Positions 28,284-28,964 of a DNA stretch of 28,964 nucleotides are shown here, piece after piece. Every line of letters starts with the position of its first letter. Within the stretch, counting starts at the first letter, position 1. Position numbers and translations under genes: made by a program. Source of the stretch: a virus; IMG/VR virus record IMGVR_UViG_3300027842_000018, positions 1 to 28,964 of that record, one strand, 5' to 3'. The notes beneath the pieces are model-generated. The model saw only the letters and a program-made list of their open reading frames with translations. It searched no databases and was not told the origin of the DNA.

Positions 28284-28954
28284 TGTGTGGACCTAGCGGA
28301 AACGAAATCTTAGCGCAGCAGCAAGAAGCTAGTTTGTCAACGATGCTGCAGAATGTTTATCAGGAACGATTTGCGTCCCAGACCGCGACTCTGCAGGAGC
28401 TTAACACTCAGTTGCAGCAGCTTGCTAGCGGACAAACACCTCAGGGGTTCGACGCAGCAACTTTGGCGTCGATGAATACCAAGGCTATTAACGCAAACGC
28501 AGCCGGAGTCAGAAGCGCCCAACAGGCTACTTCAGATGCTATTGCCGGGCAAGGCGGCGGAGCCGCTAACCCAGCCGGACTTCAAAGTGGAGTTCAAGAG
28601 GCTGTTCGAGGCAATATCGCGGCGACGGGCGCGGCTAATCTGGCGAACACGCAAGAGAATATTACGCTTGAGAATCAACAGATCGGTCGAGAGAACTTGA
28701 TTCAGTCTATCGCCGGAAACAGAGAGTTGGCAGGACTTCAGGACCCGTTGAAGTACGCGGAAGGGGCTTCGAGCGCTAATGAGGCTTCATTTGGTATGGC
28801 AGATAAGATCAACCAACAGCAGAATCAAGAGTTTGCTGATATCGCTGGCGCTGTTACAGGCGTTGCAAGCGATGCTTTGACATTCGGAGCGGGTACCCTT
28901 GGCGGCGCCGGACTTGCCGGTGGGCTAAAGGCTCTAGCAGGGACAGGCGTTTAA
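28283..28954 (+). CDS. small internal virion (ejection) protein
   Basis: This 223-residue protein starts MCGPSGNE. It has a Gln-rich helix (QELNTQLQQLASGQTPQGF), Ala/Gly/Asn repeats (VRSAQQATSDAIAGQGGGAA, RGNIAATGAANLANTQ) and a C-terminal hydrophobic Gly/Ala region (about 185-223: GAVTGVASDALTFGAGTLGGA). This composition and the MCG start fit the small ejection or internal core proteins of short-tailed phages (gp14-like in T7), which enter the host envelope after adsorption. It starts in TAATG overlap with the GNAT-like gene. The sequence TAGGAG at 28958-28963 suggests another gene follows beyond the window. Confidence 0.77.
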   Translation: MCGPSGNEILAQQQEASLSTMLQNVYQERFASQTATLQELNTQLQQLASGQTPQGFDAATLASMNTKAINANAAGVRSAQQATSDAIAGQGGGAANPAGLQSGVQEAVRGNIAATGAANLANTQENITLENQQIGRENLIQSIAGNRELAGLQDPLKYAEGASSANEASFGMADKINQQQNQEFADIAGAVTGVASDALTFGAGTLGGAGLAGGLKALAGTGV

Positions 28955-28964
28955 TTCGTAGGAG

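Noticed and set aside
1-28964. CRISPR array, insertion sequence or rRNA
   Set aside because: I found no regularly spaced direct repeats, no transposase motif with inverted ends and no rRNA-like sequence.

Overview
This window is part of the genome of a tailed double-stranded DNA phage, most likely a short-tailed (podovirus-like) virus. All credible genes lie on the + strand. Large terminase, portal, scaffold-like protein, HK97-type capsid protein, two adaptor-like proteins, a nozzle-like hub, a tail fibre and an ejection-type protein follow one another in the usual virion-assembly order. I see no integrase, repressor or attachment site, so a lytic lifestyle is more likely. The bacterial host cannot be read from this sequence.

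Region 1 (1-3163) is a dense tRNA array that runs off the left edge. I can fold 21 tRNAs plus one tRNA-like relic. Many follow each other with only an AT dinucleotide between them. Three HNH endonuclease genes sit inside the array. Two of them are clear paralogs: each starts at an ATG directly after the CCA end of one tRNA and ends at a stop codon inside the next tRNA. The array also has an unusual tRNA with a UAU anticodon and a long variable arm, and several tRNAs with departures from invariant positions (33 and 56).

Region 2 (3164-9926) holds small accessory and virion-associated genes. It contains a chain of three ATGA-coupled microproteins, a beta-rich protein, a His-rich zinc-ribbon protein followed by a strong intrinsic terminator, an endonuclease VII-like gene, a tiny doubly overlapping gene, small membrane, Cys-rich, His-rich and basic proteins, an exported trypsin-like serine protease, and an overlapping histidine-phosphatase gene.

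Region 3 (9935-17084) is the packaging and head module: terminase, portal, a small helical protein, a scaffold-like protein and the capsid protein. A long hairpin follows the capsid gene.

Region 4 (17153-28954) is the connector, tail and ejection module. It has two conserved unknowns (one coiled-coil with a metal-binding motif), two probably related adaptors, a 1244-residue nozzle-like protein carrying inserted binding-type repeats, a modular 819-residue fibre, two beta-rich accessory proteins, a GNAT-like protein and a small ejection-type protein. Most neighbouring genes are coupled by TAATG or ATGA overlaps. Longer gaps usually hold a hairpin just before the ribosome binding site. Function names rest on motifs, length and gene order read by eye; no database search was possible.
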